Notes: generated from the sequence alone by a model not told the origin. Shown: positions 10,706 to 20,448, numbered from the stretch's first letter. The stretch is DNA of 64,000 bases from Marinobacter fuscus (GCF_003007675.1 NZ_PXNP01000076.1:62001-126000); one strand, 5' to 3'. Program-made: numbers and translations.

Positions 10706-12136
10706 ATGAAACGTCTAGGAACACTGGATGCATCCTGGCTGGCGGTAGAATCCGAAGACACCCCGATGCACGTGGGAACCCTGCAGATTTTCTCCCTGCC
10801 GGAGGGCGCACCCGATACCTTCCTGCGGGATATGGTCAGCCGAATGAAAGAGGCCGGAGATGTGGCACCGCCCTGGGGTTGCAAACTGGTCTGGCCGGGT
10901 TTTCTGGCGCGTGTGGTAGCCCCCTTCTGGAAGATCGACAAGAACATCGATCTGGATTACCACGTTCGCCACTCTGCACTGCCTCGCCCGGGTGGCGAAC
11001 GGGAGTTGGGTATTCTGGTTTCCCGGCTGCATTCTCACCCGCTGGATTTTTCCCGGCCACTGTGGGAATGCCACGTAATTGAGGGGCTGGAGAACAACCG
11101 CTTTGGCCTGTACACCAAAATGCATCACTCGATGATTGATGGCATCAGCGGTGTGCGCCTGATGCAGCGGGTACTGACCACAGATCCGGATCGGCGCAAT
11201 ATGGCACCGCCCTGGACCGTACGCCCGCAGCAGCGGCGGGCCACTAAAACCGACAAAGAAGCAAGCGTTCCTGCCGCGATTTCCCAGGCTATGGATGCCC
11301 TGAAATTGCAGGCCGATATGGCACCCCGGTTGTGGCAGGCCGGGAATCGCCTGGTACATTCCGCCCGGCATCCGGAAGATGGCCTGACCGCACCCTTTAC
11401 GGGCCCGGTTTCACTGCTGAACCACCGGGTAACCGGACAACGCCGGTTTGCCACCCAGCATTACCCCCTTGATAAGCTCAAGACACTTGCCCACGAATCC
11501 GGTGCATCGCTGAATGACCTTGTGTTGTATCTGTGCGGCAGTGCGCTTCGCCGGTTTTTACTGGAACAGGGCAACCTGCCTGAGGCACCACTGACGGCAG
11601 GCATTCCGGTAAACATTCGCCCGGCCGACGATCAGGGCACGGGTACCCAGATCAGTTTCATGATTGCCTCACTGGCCACCGACGAAGCAGAACCGCTGAA
11701 CCGACTACAACAGATCAAAACCTCCACCCGTCGGGCTAAGGAACATCTGCAGAAGTTACCCCGTAGCGCCCTGACCCAGTACACCATGCTGCTGATGTCA
11801 CCCTATATTCTACAGCTGCTGTCCGGGCTTGGTGGGCGCATGCGGCCGGTGTTCAACGTGACGATTTCCAACGTGCCCGGGCCGGAGCGAACGCTCTACT
11901 ACGAAGGAGCAAAGCTGGAAGCAATGTATCCGGTATCTCTGATCGCCCACGGTGGCGCCCTGAACATCACCTGTCTGAGCTACGCCGGGTCTCTGAACTT
12001 TGGCTTTACCGGTTGTCGGGATACCCTCCCGAGCATGCAGAAACTGGCGGTATATACCGGTGAGGCCCTGGATGAACTGGAGGCGGCCATTCTGCCTCCG
12101 AAAAAAAGAAAGTCTGCGGAGAAAGCGAAGAAGTAG
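10706..12136 (+). CDS. Wax ester synthase / diacylglycerol acyltransferase
   Basis: A 476-residue bifunctional O-acyltransferase that joins acyl-CoA to a fatty alcohol (wax ester) or diacylglycerol (triacylglycerol). The catalytic HHxxxDG motif is HHSMIDG at residues 140-146. The family PLW and NVP.GP motifs appear as SRPLWECHVIEG and ISNVPGPE. From memory the protein strongly resembles the Marinobacter WS2 enzyme, which is the main basis for the genus suggestion. It stands alone, with a 169-bp upstream gap and a convergent nsrR seven bases downstream. Lipid storage would fit the adjacent starvation-linked prkA operon. Confidence 0.95.
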   Translation: MKRLGTLDASWLAVESEDTPMHVGTLQIFSLPEGAPDTFLRDMVSRMKEAGDVAPPWGCKLVWPGFLARVVAPFWKIDKNIDLDYHVRHSALPRPGGERELGILVSRLHSHPLDFSRPLWECHVIEGLENNRFGLYTKMHHSMIDGISGVRLMQRVLTTDPDRRNMAPPWTVRPQQRRATKTDKEASVPAAISQAMDALKLQADMAPRLWQAGNRLVHSARHPEDGLTAPFTGPVSLLNHRVTGQRRFATQHYPLDKLKTLAHESGASLNDLVLYLCGSALRRFLLEQGNLPEAPLTAGIPVNIRPADDQGTGTQISFMIASLATDEAEPLNRLQQIKTSTRRAKEHLQKLPRSALTQYTMLLMSPYILQLLSGLGGRMRPVFNVTISNVPGPERTLYYEGAKLEAMYPVSLIAHGGALNITCLSYAGSLNFGFTGCRDTLPSMQKLAVYTGEALDELEAAILPPKKRKSAEKAKK

Positions 12137-12142
12137 CCTGCC

Positions 12143-12580
12143 TCAGGCAATCTGAAGCAGGCGAAGCAGCTGGGGCCGGTGCTGATCATTGATCACATCG
12201 GCCAGGGTGTATTTATCCAGCACCTCAAGGAAGGCTTTCAACGCTTCCCCGAACATGGACTTAAGCCCGCACACCGGCGTAATTTTGCAGCTATTCTTCG
12301 CTGAGAAACACTCAACGATACTGAAGTCCTGTTCGGTTTCCCGCACCAGCACCCCCACGTTGATGTCTTCCGGCGCCAGATGCAGGCGCATCCCGCCTTT
12401 CTTGCCCCGTACCGTTTCGATGTAACCTTTCTTGTTCAGCTGGTGTACCACCTTCATCAGATGGTTTTTCGAAATCTCATAGCTGTCGGCAATTTCCTGG
12501 ATAGTGGCCAGACGATCACCCTGGGTTGCCAGATAGATCAGCACTCGAAACGAGTAATCGGTATAACGGGTGATATGCAT
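12143..12580 (-). CDS. nsrR: NsrR, NO-responsive Rrf2-family repressor
   Basis: A 145-residue Rrf2-family winged-helix regulator. The helix-turn-helix covers about residues 25-48 (TIQEIADSYEISKNHLMKVV). Three cysteines at 91, 98 and 104 (ECFSAKNSCKITPVC) match the iron-sulfur ligands of NsrR, whose cluster reacts with NO and releases the operator. It is the last gene of a three-gene operon beginning at 13250, behind a 23-bp palindrome that looks like an NsrR operator, so autoregulation is likely. A second probable target in this window is the ytfE-type gene at 45733. IscR is less likely because of the cysteine spacing and context. Confidence 0.9.
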   Translation of the reverse strand: MHITRYTDYSFRVLIYLATQGDRLATIQEIADSYEISKNHLMKVVHQLNKKGYIETVRGKKGGMRLHLAPEDINVGVLVRETEQDFSIVECFSAKNSCKITPVCGLKSMFGEALKAFLEVLDKYTLADVINDQHRPQLLRLLQIA

Positions 12581-12606
12581 TCAAAACTCCAACAAAACAG
12601 GCCGAC

Positions 12607-12999
12607 TCAGTAGGAGGCCCTGCTCAGAATATAGACGGCGACGGCGGCCATACACAGGCCCGACGTGGCCAGAACAAAAACCGGAAACCCGAGCCATGCT
12701 AGCAGCAGCCAACTGATCAACATCATGCTGCAGGAAAGCACCTTGGCTTTGCGCGGTATGGCTCTGCGCAAACGCCATTCTTCGATTGCTGGCCCGAACG
12801 TGGGGTGGCCCTCAAGCCAGGCGGCAAACGCAGGTGACCCTTTGCTGGCAAAAAATGCTGCCAGAATAACAAAGGGCGTGGTTGGCAACAGCGGAAGCAC
12901 TACCCCTACAGCCGCAATCGCGACACTGATATACGCCAGAATCCGAAAACCGGTTCTGCCTGGCTGCACGGCCATGGCTCCCGCCTCATCGTTGTTCAC
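12607..12999 (-). CDS. DUF454 (YbaN) family inner membrane protein
   Basis: A 130-residue membrane protein with hydrophobic segments at about residues 19-55 and 90-125, and the family core VLPLLPTTPFVILAAFFASKGS. DUF454 proteins have no established activity, but they often sit with NO-stress and denitrification genes. Here it lies between a PpyR-like gene and nsrR, separated from nsrR by 26 bp, consistent with one NO-induced transcript. The start is the first ATG at 12999; an internal ATG at codon 9 is also possible. Confidence 0.85.
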   Translation of the reverse strand: MNNDEAGAMAVQPGRTGFRILAYISVAIAAVGVVLPLLPTTPFVILAAFFASKGSPAFAAWLEGHPTFGPAIEEWRLRRAIPRKAKVLSCSMMLISWLLLAWLGFPVFVLATSGLCMAAVAVYILSRASY

Positions 13000-13022
13000 G
13001 TCAACAACTATTTTAGCGCGAT

Positions 13023-13250
13023 TCAGTGTACAGGTCTCCCCAACCGGCTAAGGAAAGCAAGGCGGGCAACATAGGCGATCTTGATACCGACGGCAAACAG
13101 CAAGGTGCCCATGTGGGCGAAAATCTGCAACACCATGGGCAGCCTGGCCGCCAGCGGGTATGCCAAGGCCACCGTAATCACCAACCCCAGCATACTCAGT
13201 AGTACCCCGGTGTTGGCCCGGAACAACCATTTCTCGTAAGTTTCCATCAT
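13023..13250 (-). CDS. Small two-helix membrane protein, PpyR-like
   Basis: A 75-residue protein starting METYEKWLF-type (MMET), with two hydrophobic helices (about 14-34 and 42-63) and a basic end. The second half (AHMGTLLFAVGIKIAYVARL) resembles my memory of Pseudomonas PpyR, a small membrane protein found beside NO-detoxification genes. The ATG at 13250 follows GGGGGAGACA; the longer frame adds 15 residues without support. It is the first gene of the operon that ends with nsrR, directly behind the proposed operator. Function unknown. Confidence 0.6.
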   Translation of the reverse strand: MMETYEKWLFRANTGVLLSMLGLVITVALAYPLAARLPMVLQIFAHMGTLLFAVGIKIAYVARLAFLSRLGRPVH

Positions 13251-13315
13251 TGTCTCCCCCGGCCAATTGGCCGATTCTGCTAAGGCGTATCTCACGTTTA
13301 CTTCCTTCTCTTTTT

Positions 13316-13338
13316 AACATATATCCCATATAAATGTT
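13316..13338 (-). promoter_or_regulatory. Probable NsrR operator
   Basis: A 23-bp imperfect palindrome built as 11-1-11: half-sites AACATATATCC and ATATAAATGTT around a central C. The known NsrR half-site is close to AAGATGCATTT, and seven of eleven positions of the left half agree. It lies 66 bp upstream of the first gene of the operon ending in nsrR. A better copy with the same length and symmetry occurs at 45687-45709. Confidence 0.6.
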
Positions 13339-13455
13339 ATAGAGGAAATCGGCCATGACTGCAAACAACACAGGAATACTCCCCGAGGGGTATCGGAATC
13401 CGCTGAACGGTTTGCCATACTTGGGGTACACTGATGTAGAAAGATTGAACAGGAT

Positions 13456-14457
13456 ATGGCGTCCATGCCCCAGAATCGACTGACAGACCGCTTTGGCCGC
13501 ACGGTGAATTATGTTCGCCTGTCGGTGACTGACCGTTGCGATTTCCGGTGCGTGTACTGCATGGCCGAGGACATGACCTTCCTGCCCCGCCAGCAGGTGC
13601 TGACGCTTGAAGAAATCGCCCGGGTGGCCCGCAACTTTGTCACTCTGGGCACCGAGAAGATCCGCCTTACCGGTGGTGAGCCGCTGGTGCGCAAGGACAT
13701 CCTCGAACTGGTGCGCGAGATCGGCAGTTTCGGGCTCCGGGACTTCGCCATGACCACCAACGGCAGCCAGTTGCCCATCATGGCCGAAGAGCTTCGCCGT
13801 GGCGGCCTGCATCGTTTGAATATCAGCCTCGATTCCCTGGACGCCGACAAGTTCCGTACGATCACCCGCACCGGCAAACTCAGCCAGGTGCTTGATGGCA
13901 TCGACGCCGCCAAAGCGGCCGGGTTTCGGGGCATCAAGCTGAACGCAGTGGTGATGAAGGGGCGTAACGACGAAGAAGTGCCGGAGCTGGTCGAGTTTGC
14001 CCGGCGCAAAGAAGTCGACATTACCTTTATCGAAGAAATGCCGCTGGGTGAGATTTCAGAACACGACCGGGGCTTGGCTCTTTGTACCAGCGATGAAGTC
14101 CGGGATATTATCCGCCAGCACCATGAGCTGCTGCCCGCCACAGAAGACTCCGGTGGCCCGGCGCGGTACTACCGGATGCCAGGCAGCAAGACACGGGTGG
14201 GCTTTATCTCCCCTCATTCCCACAACTTCTGCGCCACCTGCAACCGCGTGAGGGTAACGGTTGAAGGGCGATTGCTTCTGTGCCTGGGCAATGAGCACTC
14301 GGTTGATCTTCGGCGGGTTCTTCGGAGCCACCCGGAATCCGATGACAAATTACAGGAAGCCATTATCAAAGCCATGGATCTGAAGCCGGAGAAACACCAT
14401 TTCTCCAGTAATGGCGATGTGCAGATTCTGCGTTTTATGAACATGACGGGCGGCTGA
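13456..14457 (+). CDS. moaA: GTP 3',8-cyclase MoaA
   Basis: A 333-residue radical-SAM enzyme that makes 3',8-cyclo-GTP, the first step of molybdopterin synthesis. The radical-SAM cysteines are C28, C32 and C35 (RCDFRCVYC). The C-terminal cluster cysteines are in FCATCNRV and the later LLLCLG. The chain ends in Gly-Gly as in functional MoaA. It stands between the NO-response operon and the nos cluster, and supplies cofactor for NarG; P. aeruginosa likewise keeps a moaA copy beside nar genes. The start could also be the ATG at 13465. Confidence 0.95.
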   Translation: MASMPQNRLTDRFGRTVNYVRLSVTDRCDFRCVYCMAEDMTFLPRQQVLTLEEIARVARNFVTLGTEKIRLTGGEPLVRKDILELVREIGSFGLRDFAMTTNGSQLPIMAEELRRGGLHRLNISLDSLDADKFRTITRTGKLSQVLDGIDAAKAAGFRGIKLNAVVMKGRNDEEVPELVEFARRKEVDITFIEEMPLGEISEHDRGLALCTSDEVRDIIRQHHELLPATEDSGGPARYYRMPGSKTRVGFISPHSHNFCATCNRVRVTVEGRLLLCLGNEHSVDLRRVLRSHPESDDKLQEAIIKAMDLKPEKHHFSSNGDVQILRFMNMTGG

Positions 14458-14556
14458 CCCGCCGGTTTATAACCTTCTCTTCCTGCCCGGACGGAGCCTC
14501 TGTCGATTCCGGGCCTGCATGCTAACTCGCCAGCAAGCCCGTTCAAGCGCCGTCTG

Positions 14557-15189
14557 TTAATGCCCCATGTCGTGATCCTGGTGCACGCTCTGCTCCTGCA
14601 TTGCTCCGTGGTCACCATGCATATCATGTTCACCCGACTGGCCGTCGCCATCGTGCATACCGCTCATGTCGTGCATGGCCATGCCCGCACTCAGGTGGTC
14701 TATGGTGATATCGGCAAACGCCAGTACCTCACCACCATGCTCTGCGGCGAAAGTGTCCGCCTCTTCGCGGGTGGCAAAGCTGGCCAGAGTCGGGCCCATG
14801 GCGCCCTGCCGTTCAGAATTGGCAACATAGAAAGCCTCTCGGGCGTTGATCAGCTGAGTGTCATCAGGGCTGGCCCACTCCGCCTGGGCCATATTGTGCA
14901 CGTACAGGGTGTGATCCCTGTTCACATTTTCCGGCTGCAGGAACCAGGCAAACATGTCCTTGGTGGAGCAGAATTTGCGAACATCCTGCTCCCGCTCGGT
15001 AAATGCCTGGCCTTTTGGCCCCGGGAAGTTAGTGATCACCATCCCGCAAACATGGCATTCGTCACCGGATTCAAAATGCACTGGGTCCGGTGCCTTGGCC
15101 ACCTGCTCTTCACTGCCGCTGCAACCCGCCAGCATAACCGCCGCCATACAGGCCAGAACCCACTGCAATACGAATTTAGACTTTCTCAT
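14557..15189 (-). CDS. nosL: NosL copper chaperone lipoprotein with His/Met-rich tail
   Basis: A 210-residue lipoprotein that delivers Cu(I) for assembly of the NosZ CuZ site. The lipobox is LAGC with Cys23. The NosL motif DECHVCGM follows in the mature region. The last 40 or so residues, after AFADITIDHL, form an extra tail with eight His and seven Met interspersed with Asp and Gly (for example HDMHGDHGAM), suggesting further metal binding. The start at 15189 follows GGAGAG; the longer frame overlaps nosY. It is the last gene of nosRZDFYL. Confidence 0.93.
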   Translation of the reverse strand: MRKSKFVLQWVLACMAAVMLAGCSGSEEQVAKAPDPVHFESGDECHVCGMVITNFPGPKGQAFTEREQDVRKFCSTKDMFAWFLQPENVNRDHTLYVHNMAQAEWASPDDTQLINAREAFYVANSERQGAMGPTLASFATREEADTFAAEHGGEVLAFADITIDHLSAGMAMHDMSGMHDGDGQSGEHDMHGDHGAMQEQSVHQDHDMGH

Positions 15190-15205
15190 GATCTCTCCGG
15201 TAACG

Positions 15206-16036
15206 TCAGATTTTTCGATTCTTGAATAACAGCAAGGCACCCGCCAATGGCAGAGCACACCAGACAATCAGGCCCAGCCAAAGGCCACCGGCACCGATGG
15301 GCAGATCCGCCCCAAGGCTCAGCACGCCGCTCAGCTGGGCGCTGTCGCCAAAGGCCACAATGTTCAGTAGCCGGTAGATATCTGTGGGGTTGAGCATCAA
15401 CAGCCAGGGCAATAATTCCGGGTTCAATTTGCCTTCACTGGCAACCAGCGTGCCCAGCAGCACCAGGTCAAAAATCAGCACGAAGAAAAACCAGATGGCC
15501 AGAGCCAGGCCAGCGGCAACCGGTTTCTCGCTCACCCGCACGCTCACCAGATAGGCCAGAGCAATAAAGCCCCACCCCAGCAGCACTGTGGAGCCGATAA
15601 AACGCCCCATGGCCACCGCCAGGCTCGCTACTGCGACATCATCCACCAGCACCGCAATGGCAATAGCCGCCACGCCGAACCCGATCAGTGTGGCCAACGC
15701 CAAGGTAAGCCCATGGCCGAGAAACTTGCCCAGCAATAACTGGCTTTTGCTCAACGGGTAGGTCATCAGCAACAGTAATGTGCCGCCTTCCTCTTCACCG
15801 ACAATGGCATCGTAGGCCAGCAGCAGAGCAATCAACGGAATCAGGAAGATCCCCAGGCTGGCCAGGCTGGCGATGGTAGCCGGTGTTGAGGCGTAGCCCA
15901 CCTGGCCAGACGCCGCCGCACCAAACCAGGCAATCCCCAGAGCCAGGGTGGCAAACACCAGAGAGATAGCCACCAGCCAGCGGTTCCGCAGGCTGTCGCT
16001 CAGCTCTTTTCGGGCGATGGTCCAGATTGCGTTCAT
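15206..16036 (-). CDS. nosY: NosY ABC-transporter permease
   Basis: A 276-residue inner membrane protein with about six transmembrane segments, the permease of the NosFY exporter needed to mature the CuZ centre of N2O reductase. The N-terminus IWTIARKELSDSLRNRWL is typical of ABC-2 type NosY. Its start overlaps the nosF stop by 4 bp, and nosL follows 16 bp downstream. The transported substrate is thought to be a sulfur species; that comes from the family, not this sequence. Confidence 0.94.
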   Translation of the reverse strand: MNAIWTIARKELSDSLRNRWLVAISLVFATLALGIAWFGAAASGQVGYASTPATIASLASLGIFLIPLIALLLAYDAIVGEEEGGTLLLLMTYPLSKSQLLLGKFLGHGLTLALATLIGFGVAAIAIAVLVDDVAVASLAVAMGRFIGSTVLLGWGFIALAYLVSVRVSEKPVAAGLALAIWFFFVLIFDLVLLGTLVASEGKLNPELLPWLLMLNPTDIYRLLNIVAFGDSAQLSGVLSLGADLPIGAGGLWLGLIVWCALPLAGALLLFKNRKI

Positions 16037-16965
16037 TGGCTACCTCCGCGATGCGCCAGGCCACCCGACCCGATGAAGTGCACGTAAATGTCTTCCAGGC
16101 TGGGTTGATGAACCCCCAGATCCGCCAGCTCGCCGGACTGTATCAGGCTCTCGATCAAGGCCATTTTCTGCTGTGGCCGCACATCCACCAGTAACCGGCC
16201 ATTCGAACTTTTCATCATCAGCCCGGCCCGCTGGTCGGCCCGGTCAATCGCCATTTCCAGAGCCGCCACGCCATTGGCGGGCTGCAAGGTCAGGGTAACC
16301 GGCATATTGGCCTGCTTGCGCAGCGAGGGCAGATCACCCGCGGCTTTCAGAGCGCCGTCGGTGAGAATGGCGGCCCTGTCAATGTAGGGCTCTACTCCCG
16401 GCAACACGTGAGAACACAGCACAATCCCCGTGCCGTCATCGCGAAGGTCGCGCAACAACCGGTACAGATCCGCCGTGGCCACCGGATCCAGGCCCACCGT
16501 GGGCTCGTCCAGCATCAACAGCTTCGGCTTGCCCAGCAGCGCCTGAGCCAGCCCCAGCCGCTGGCGCATGCCTTTGGAATAGGTTTTGGTGCGGGACTCC
16601 ATGGCATCCCCCAGCCCCACCTGTTCCAGCAGTGCAGGCACCTGGGCCAGTGGCGCGCCCTTGAGACGGGCAAAATGGCTGAGTATCTCCCGCCCGGTCA
16701 GCTGCGGGTAGAACATGACGTTCTCCGGAAGGTAACCGATATGCTGGGTAATCTGCGGGTCTCCTGCCTCTCCCCCCAACACCGACACTTTGCCTTCCGT
16801 GGGCTTCATCAAACCCAGAATCAGCTTGATCGACGTTGTCTTGCCAGCACCGTTGTGGCCAAACAACCCCAGAATCTCCCCCGGCTCCAGCCGGAGATCA
16901 ACACCATGCAGCACCGTTGCCTTGTCGTAACGGTGGCTGACATTATCCAGACGAAAACAGTTCAT
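16033..16965 (-). CDS. nosF: NosF ABC-transporter ATPase
   Basis: A 310-residue ATPase subunit of the NosFY transporter. Walker A is GHNGAGKTTS (about residues 38-47). The signature is YSKGMRQRLGLAQA and Walker B is LLMLDEPTVGLDP. A C-terminal domain of about 90 residues follows. It overlaps both nosD (4 bp) and nosY (4 bp), so nosDFY should be translationally coupled. Confidence 0.95.
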   Translation of the reverse strand: MNCFRLDNVSHRYDKATVLHGVDLRLEPGEILGLFGHNGAGKTTSIKLILGLMKPTEGKVSVLGGEAGDPQITQHIGYLPENVMFYPQLTGREILSHFARLKGAPLAQVPALLEQVGLGDAMESRTKTYSKGMRQRLGLAQALLGKPKLLMLDEPTVGLDPVATADLYRLLRDLRDDGTGIVLCSHVLPGVEPYIDRAAILTDGALKAAGDLPSLRKQANMPVTLTLQPANGVAALEMAIDRADQRAGLMMKSSNGRLLVDVRPQQKMALIESLIQSGELADLGVHQPSLEDIYVHFIGSGGLAHRGGSQ

Positions 16966-18233
16966 CGGGTCTCCGATTGCAGATGTTCAGGAACACGCAT
17001 CAGGGGCCGGGGATCCTTCACCCCCGCAGATTTCACTACCGGAAAGGCATCCTGCACCCAGCGCAGGGTATCCACGGCCGGGCTGAACATCAGCACCTTG
17101 GCCTCCGGATACTTCCAAAGCAGGCGGTCCACGTTATCGTTGGGCTCGTAGGGCACATCCCCGAGGCCATCCTGATTGCGATCCCACCCCAGATAATCAC
17201 TCCAGTAATTGCCCCGGCCATCCTCCGCCCAGCTCTGGGTGCGGGTGGCCACATACTTCACCTGCCGCTGATTTTCCACAAAGGCGTTGTTGAACACCCG
17301 GTTCTCTTCGGAACCGGCGGTCAGGTGAATGCCGATGTTGCTTTGGCCGAAATAGTTGCCCTCAAAGGTGTTGTACAGCGAGTTGTAAATGAACACCGCT
17401 TTACCCTCGGCACCGGAGATCACCACCCCGGCACTCTGGCCCTGGGAAACCCCGGTCACCACGTTATTGCGCAGTTCCGAATTGGTGATGAAGTTCATCA
17501 GAATGCCGTAGTTCTCGTCGTTCTCCGACCGATTATTAAAAACCTTCAGGTACTTGCTCTGCATCAGCGCATAACCGGTACGGGTGCCCCGGGTGACGTT
17601 GTTTTCCAGCAGGTTATGCATCGAGTACATGTAATGAATGCCGTAGCGCAGATCCGTCATCACGTTGCCACGGATGGTGTTGCGGTTGGCGGTTTCAATG
17701 TAAACCGCGTCGCGGGTCTGGCTGATGTCGTTGCCCTCAATCAGCGCCCCGGTGGTATTGAACAAGTGAATACCGTTACCCCGATCCTGCGACCGCAGGC
17801 TGACATCACCCCGAATATGGTTGTTGCTTACGGTCACATTGGGCGTTGCATCCAGCCAAACCCCGAATGCAGGCCCCTGCAACCGATTGTTGCTGACCAC
17901 CGCACCCTCGGCCTCCCGGGCGACGAATATGCCCGCATCCAGCTGGTTCAGATCCTTGCCCCAGTTGCGTACCTGGCAACCGGTAAAGGTGACGTTTTCC
18001 GCAAGAATCTCCACCGCATTGCCCTGCCCGCCGCCATCAATCACCGTTTCCGGTGCGCAGGCCACAGTAATGCCCGGCACCCTGACAGCCAGCGGCGACA
18101 ATGTTTCCGGGGGAAGCTGGAACGAAGAACCCGGCGCAAGAGCGTCCAGATCCTGTTGAAGATCCGCCGTGGCGGTCAGCGCAAACAGAGCGACTGACAG
18201 GGCCACTCCATAACGCAATGTGTGATACATCAA
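16962..18233 (-). CDS. nosD: NosD periplasmic copper/sulfur-processing protein
   Basis: A 423-residue periplasmic protein with a signal peptide (residues 1-23, ending ALTATA). It folds as a right-handed parallel beta-helix, seen as repeated N-hydrophobic-N units such as IEGNDIS, IRGNVM, LENNVTRG and FEGNYFG. NosD works with NosFY in CuZ assembly. The C-terminal NYWSDYLGWDRNQDG segment is a NosD family marker. It is separated from nosZ by 238 bp that hold a terminator and a repeat, so it may have its own promoter. Confidence 0.95.
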   Translation of the reverse strand: MMYHTLRYGVALSVALFALTATADLQQDLDALAPGSSFQLPPETLSPLAVRVPGITVACAPETVIDGGGQGNAVEILAENVTFTGCQVRNWGKDLNQLDAGIFVAREAEGAVVSNNRLQGPAFGVWLDATPNVTVSNNHIRGDVSLRSQDRGNGIHLFNTTGALIEGNDISQTRDAVYIETANRNTIRGNVMTDLRYGIHYMYSMHNLLENNVTRGTRTGYALMQSKYLKVFNNRSENDENYGILMNFITNSELRNNVVTGVSQGQSAGVVISGAEGKAVFIYNSLYNTFEGNYFGQSNIGIHLTAGSEENRVFNNAFVENQRQVKYVATRTQSWAEDGRGNYWSDYLGWDRNQDGLGDVPYEPNDNVDRLLWKYPEAKVLMFSPAVDTLRWVQDAFPVVKSAGVKDPRPLMRVPEHLQSETR

Positions 18234-18291
18234 TAGATCTCAAAGGTGTTAAAAAATACTCTACTTTACTTTGATCGCAGACTTGCTGCCT

Positions 18292-18427
18292 ACGTTAGGG
18301 CAAATCGATGGGAGAAGCCTTTCCAAAACCTTGCGGAGCCAGGGATGGCGGAGCAGAGCGTACATGGATGTATCCACAGCGTGTTTTGGAAAGGCTTCTC
18401 CCAACGGTTTGCTTCACCAACGTTGCA
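18292..18427. repeat. Long imperfect inverted-repeat element between nosZ and nosD
   Basis: Perfect 20-bp arms lie at 18310-18329 (GGGAGAAGCCTTTCCAAAAC) and 18383-18402 (its reverse complement). Imperfect pairing extends outwards to ACGTT and AACGT at the ends. The central loop carries GGATGGCGGAGCAGAGCG and TACATGGATGTATCCACAGC. It has no ORF. The shape is that of a small dispersed repeat (MITE or REP-like) or a structured RNA. A similar phrase is, from memory, common in intergenic DNA of related bacteria. Confidence 0.75.
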
Positions 18428-18429
18428 AA

Positions 18430-18456
18430 TCAGGGAGCCCCATAGGAGCTCCCTGA
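18430..18456 (-). terminator. Probable terminator after nosZ
   Basis: A perfect 9-bp stem (TCAGGGAGC and GCTCCCTGA) with a 9-base loop starts 16 bp beyond the nosZ stop. On the nosZ strand it is followed only by a short TTTG, so termination may be partial. Confidence 0.6.
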
Positions 18457-18471
18457 TCCGCGCCTGTGCTA

Positions 18472-20367
18472 TCAGGCCTTCTCAACCAGCATCCGGCCAC
18501 CCATCTCCATGTGGAGTGCGTGGCAGAACCAGTTACAGTAGTACCAGTAGACACCCGGCTTACCGGCTGTAAAGGTCACAGAAGCGGTCTGCTGCGGGCT
18601 GATTTCCATGCTCACACCATGGTTCACCATACAGAAACCGTGGGTGACGTCCTCAACCATATCCAGGTTGGTTACGTACACCGTTACTTCGTCGCCTTCC
18701 TTCACCTTGAACTCGGTCATGCCAAATTGCGGCGCAACAGAGGTCATGTAAATACGAACTTTGTTGCCGTCGCGAACCACCTTGTTGTCGGTTTCCAGCG
18801 TTACACCATCCTTTTCGGCCTGGGCACGGGCAGAGGCAAAGTACGGATCCTGACGATCATAAATCTTCTTGGTCTTGATCTGGTCACGACGCACCAGAAT
18901 ACAGTCATGAGGCTCGGCGTAGGTCGGGCCATCGTGTACCAGTTTCATTTCCTCGCCGGAGATGTCGATCAGCTGATCGTTTTCCGGGTGGAGCGGGCCA
19001 ACCGGCAGGAACCGGTCCTTGGAGAACTTGGACAGTACCACCAGCCACTTGCCATCGGCGTCCCGGGATTCGGTCAGAGAAGCATGGTTGTGGCCCGGCT
19101 GGTACTGCACATCCAGCTTCTGGCGAATGTAGTTCACCTTGTCGCCATTGTAATGCTTGATCGCATCGGCGATGTTCCACTTACACACCTGACTGTCGAT
19201 AAACAGTGTGGTGTAGGCGTTGCCGCGGCCATCAAAGGTGGTGTGCAGCGGCCCAAGGCCCAATTCCGGCTCTGCTACAATGGTGTCGCGCAGCTCGATC
19301 TTGTCGTCGAACAAGTCATCCAGCTTGTCGATGGCAATGACAGAAACGGTCGGTGACAGCTTACCGTTGGCGATGAAGTACTTGCCATCCGGAGAGGTGT
19401 TCAAACCGTGCGGGTTCTTGGGCACCGGGATGTAACGGGTAAATTCAGACTTACCACGGCCATCCACTACCGGTACCTTGGAATCGCCGATGGTCTTGAA
19501 CTTGCCAGCCTTCACCGCAGCCGCAATGCGCTCTACGTTGAACACAACCACCCAGTCGCGGTCATTGCGCATGGTGCCCGCCAGATCCAGGGCGCGCTCG
19601 GAGTTGTAACAGGTAGACGCCGCGTACTTGCCGGTGTAATCCGCATCGGTGTTGTCGAGGTTACCGTCTACAATCACCTGCCAGGCCACTTCCATGGTTT
19701 CCGCATCCAGTGCGCTGAACATGGTGTAGCTGTTTTCCAGGCTGAACTCCTTGCCGTCGTTCGGCTGGGGAATGACAAATTCCGCGTTACAGAACACGTA
19801 GTTGGTCTTGGGCACTTTCTGCAGACGCAGACCGTGAATCGCCTGAACGTTCGGAATGTGGGTAATCTTGTCCGTCTTCATGATGTCCAGACGGATACGG
19901 GCAACCCGGGTATTGGCCTTGTCGTTGATGAACAGATACTTGCCATCGTAACGGCCGTCGGTCATGGAAATATGCGGGTGGTGGCAGTCACCGTTCAGGT
20001 ACTGCTGGTCGCCGCCCAGAATTTCCTTACTTTCGTTGGTGATACCCCAGCCCGTGGCGGAGTCGACGTTGAATACCGGAATACGCATCAGCTCACGCAT
20101 GGAGGGTACGCCCAGAACCCGCACCTCACCCTGGTGACCACCACTCCAGAAGCCGTAGTACTCATCCAGCTCGCCCGGCGCAATGTGAGCCTTGTTACGC
20201 GCCTCTTCAGCGGCCGCTGCCCAGGCCTCACGGGACATCACCGATGTACCCAGGCCGGTAGCGCCAGCCACGCCAGCCAGGGCTGCAGCGCCCATAAAGC
20301 GACGACGGCTCAGGCCGCCCTCAGGCACTTGCGGCGTATCCTTGGTCAGATCATCTCTTTTTTTCAT
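18472..20367 (-). CDS. nosZ: Nitrous-oxide reductase NosZ (clade I, Tat-exported)
   Basis: A 631-residue periplasmic enzyme that reduces N2O to N2. The N-terminal Tat signal is [14 protein letters not shown]. The CuZ-domain beta-propeller includes the His motif [12 protein letters not shown]. The C-terminal cupredoxin domain keeps the CuA ligands in [12 protein letters not shown]. The Tat signal and the accompanying NosR mark clade I. The start is ATG at 20367, with GGAG upstream; the in-frame TTG three codons earlier is less likely. It lies 81 bp downstream of nosR. Confidence 0.98.
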   Translation of the reverse strand: MKKRDDLTKDTPQVPEGGLSRRRFMGAAALAGVAGATGLGTSVMSREAWAAAAEEARNKAHIAPGELDEYYGFWSGGHQGEVRVLGVPSMRELMRIPVFNVDSATGWGITNESKEILGGDQQYLNGDCHHPHISMTDGRYDGKYLFINDKANTRVARIRLDIMKTDKITHIPNVQAIHGLRLQKVPKTNYVFCNAEFVIPQPNDGKEFSLENSYTMFSALDAETMEVAWQVIVDGNLDNTDADYTGKYAASTCYNSERALDLAGTMRNDRDWVVVFNVERIAAAVKAGKFKTIGDSKVPVVDGRGKSEFTRYIPVPKNPHGLNTSPDGKYFIANGKLSPTVSVIAIDKLDDLFDDKIELRDTIVAEPELGLGPLHTTFDGRGNAYTTLFIDSQVCKWNIADAIKHYNGDKVNYIRQKLDVQYQPGHNHASLTESRDADGKWLVVLSKFSKDRFLPVGPLHPENDQLIDISGEEMKLVHDGPTYAEPHDCILVRRDQIKTKKIYDRQDPYFASARAQAEKDGVTLETDNKVVRDGNKVRIYMTSVAPQFGMTEFKVKEGDEVTVYVTNLDMVEDVTHGFCMVNHGVSMEISPQQTASVTFTAGKPGVYWYYCNWFCHALHMEMGGRMLVEKA

Positions 20368-20448
20368 AGCATCCAACTCCGTTATTGGTTATGGCGGTTA
20401 TCACTTCTCATTTTTTACCGGGGCCTTTCCGGCTCCTCGGGACAACAA

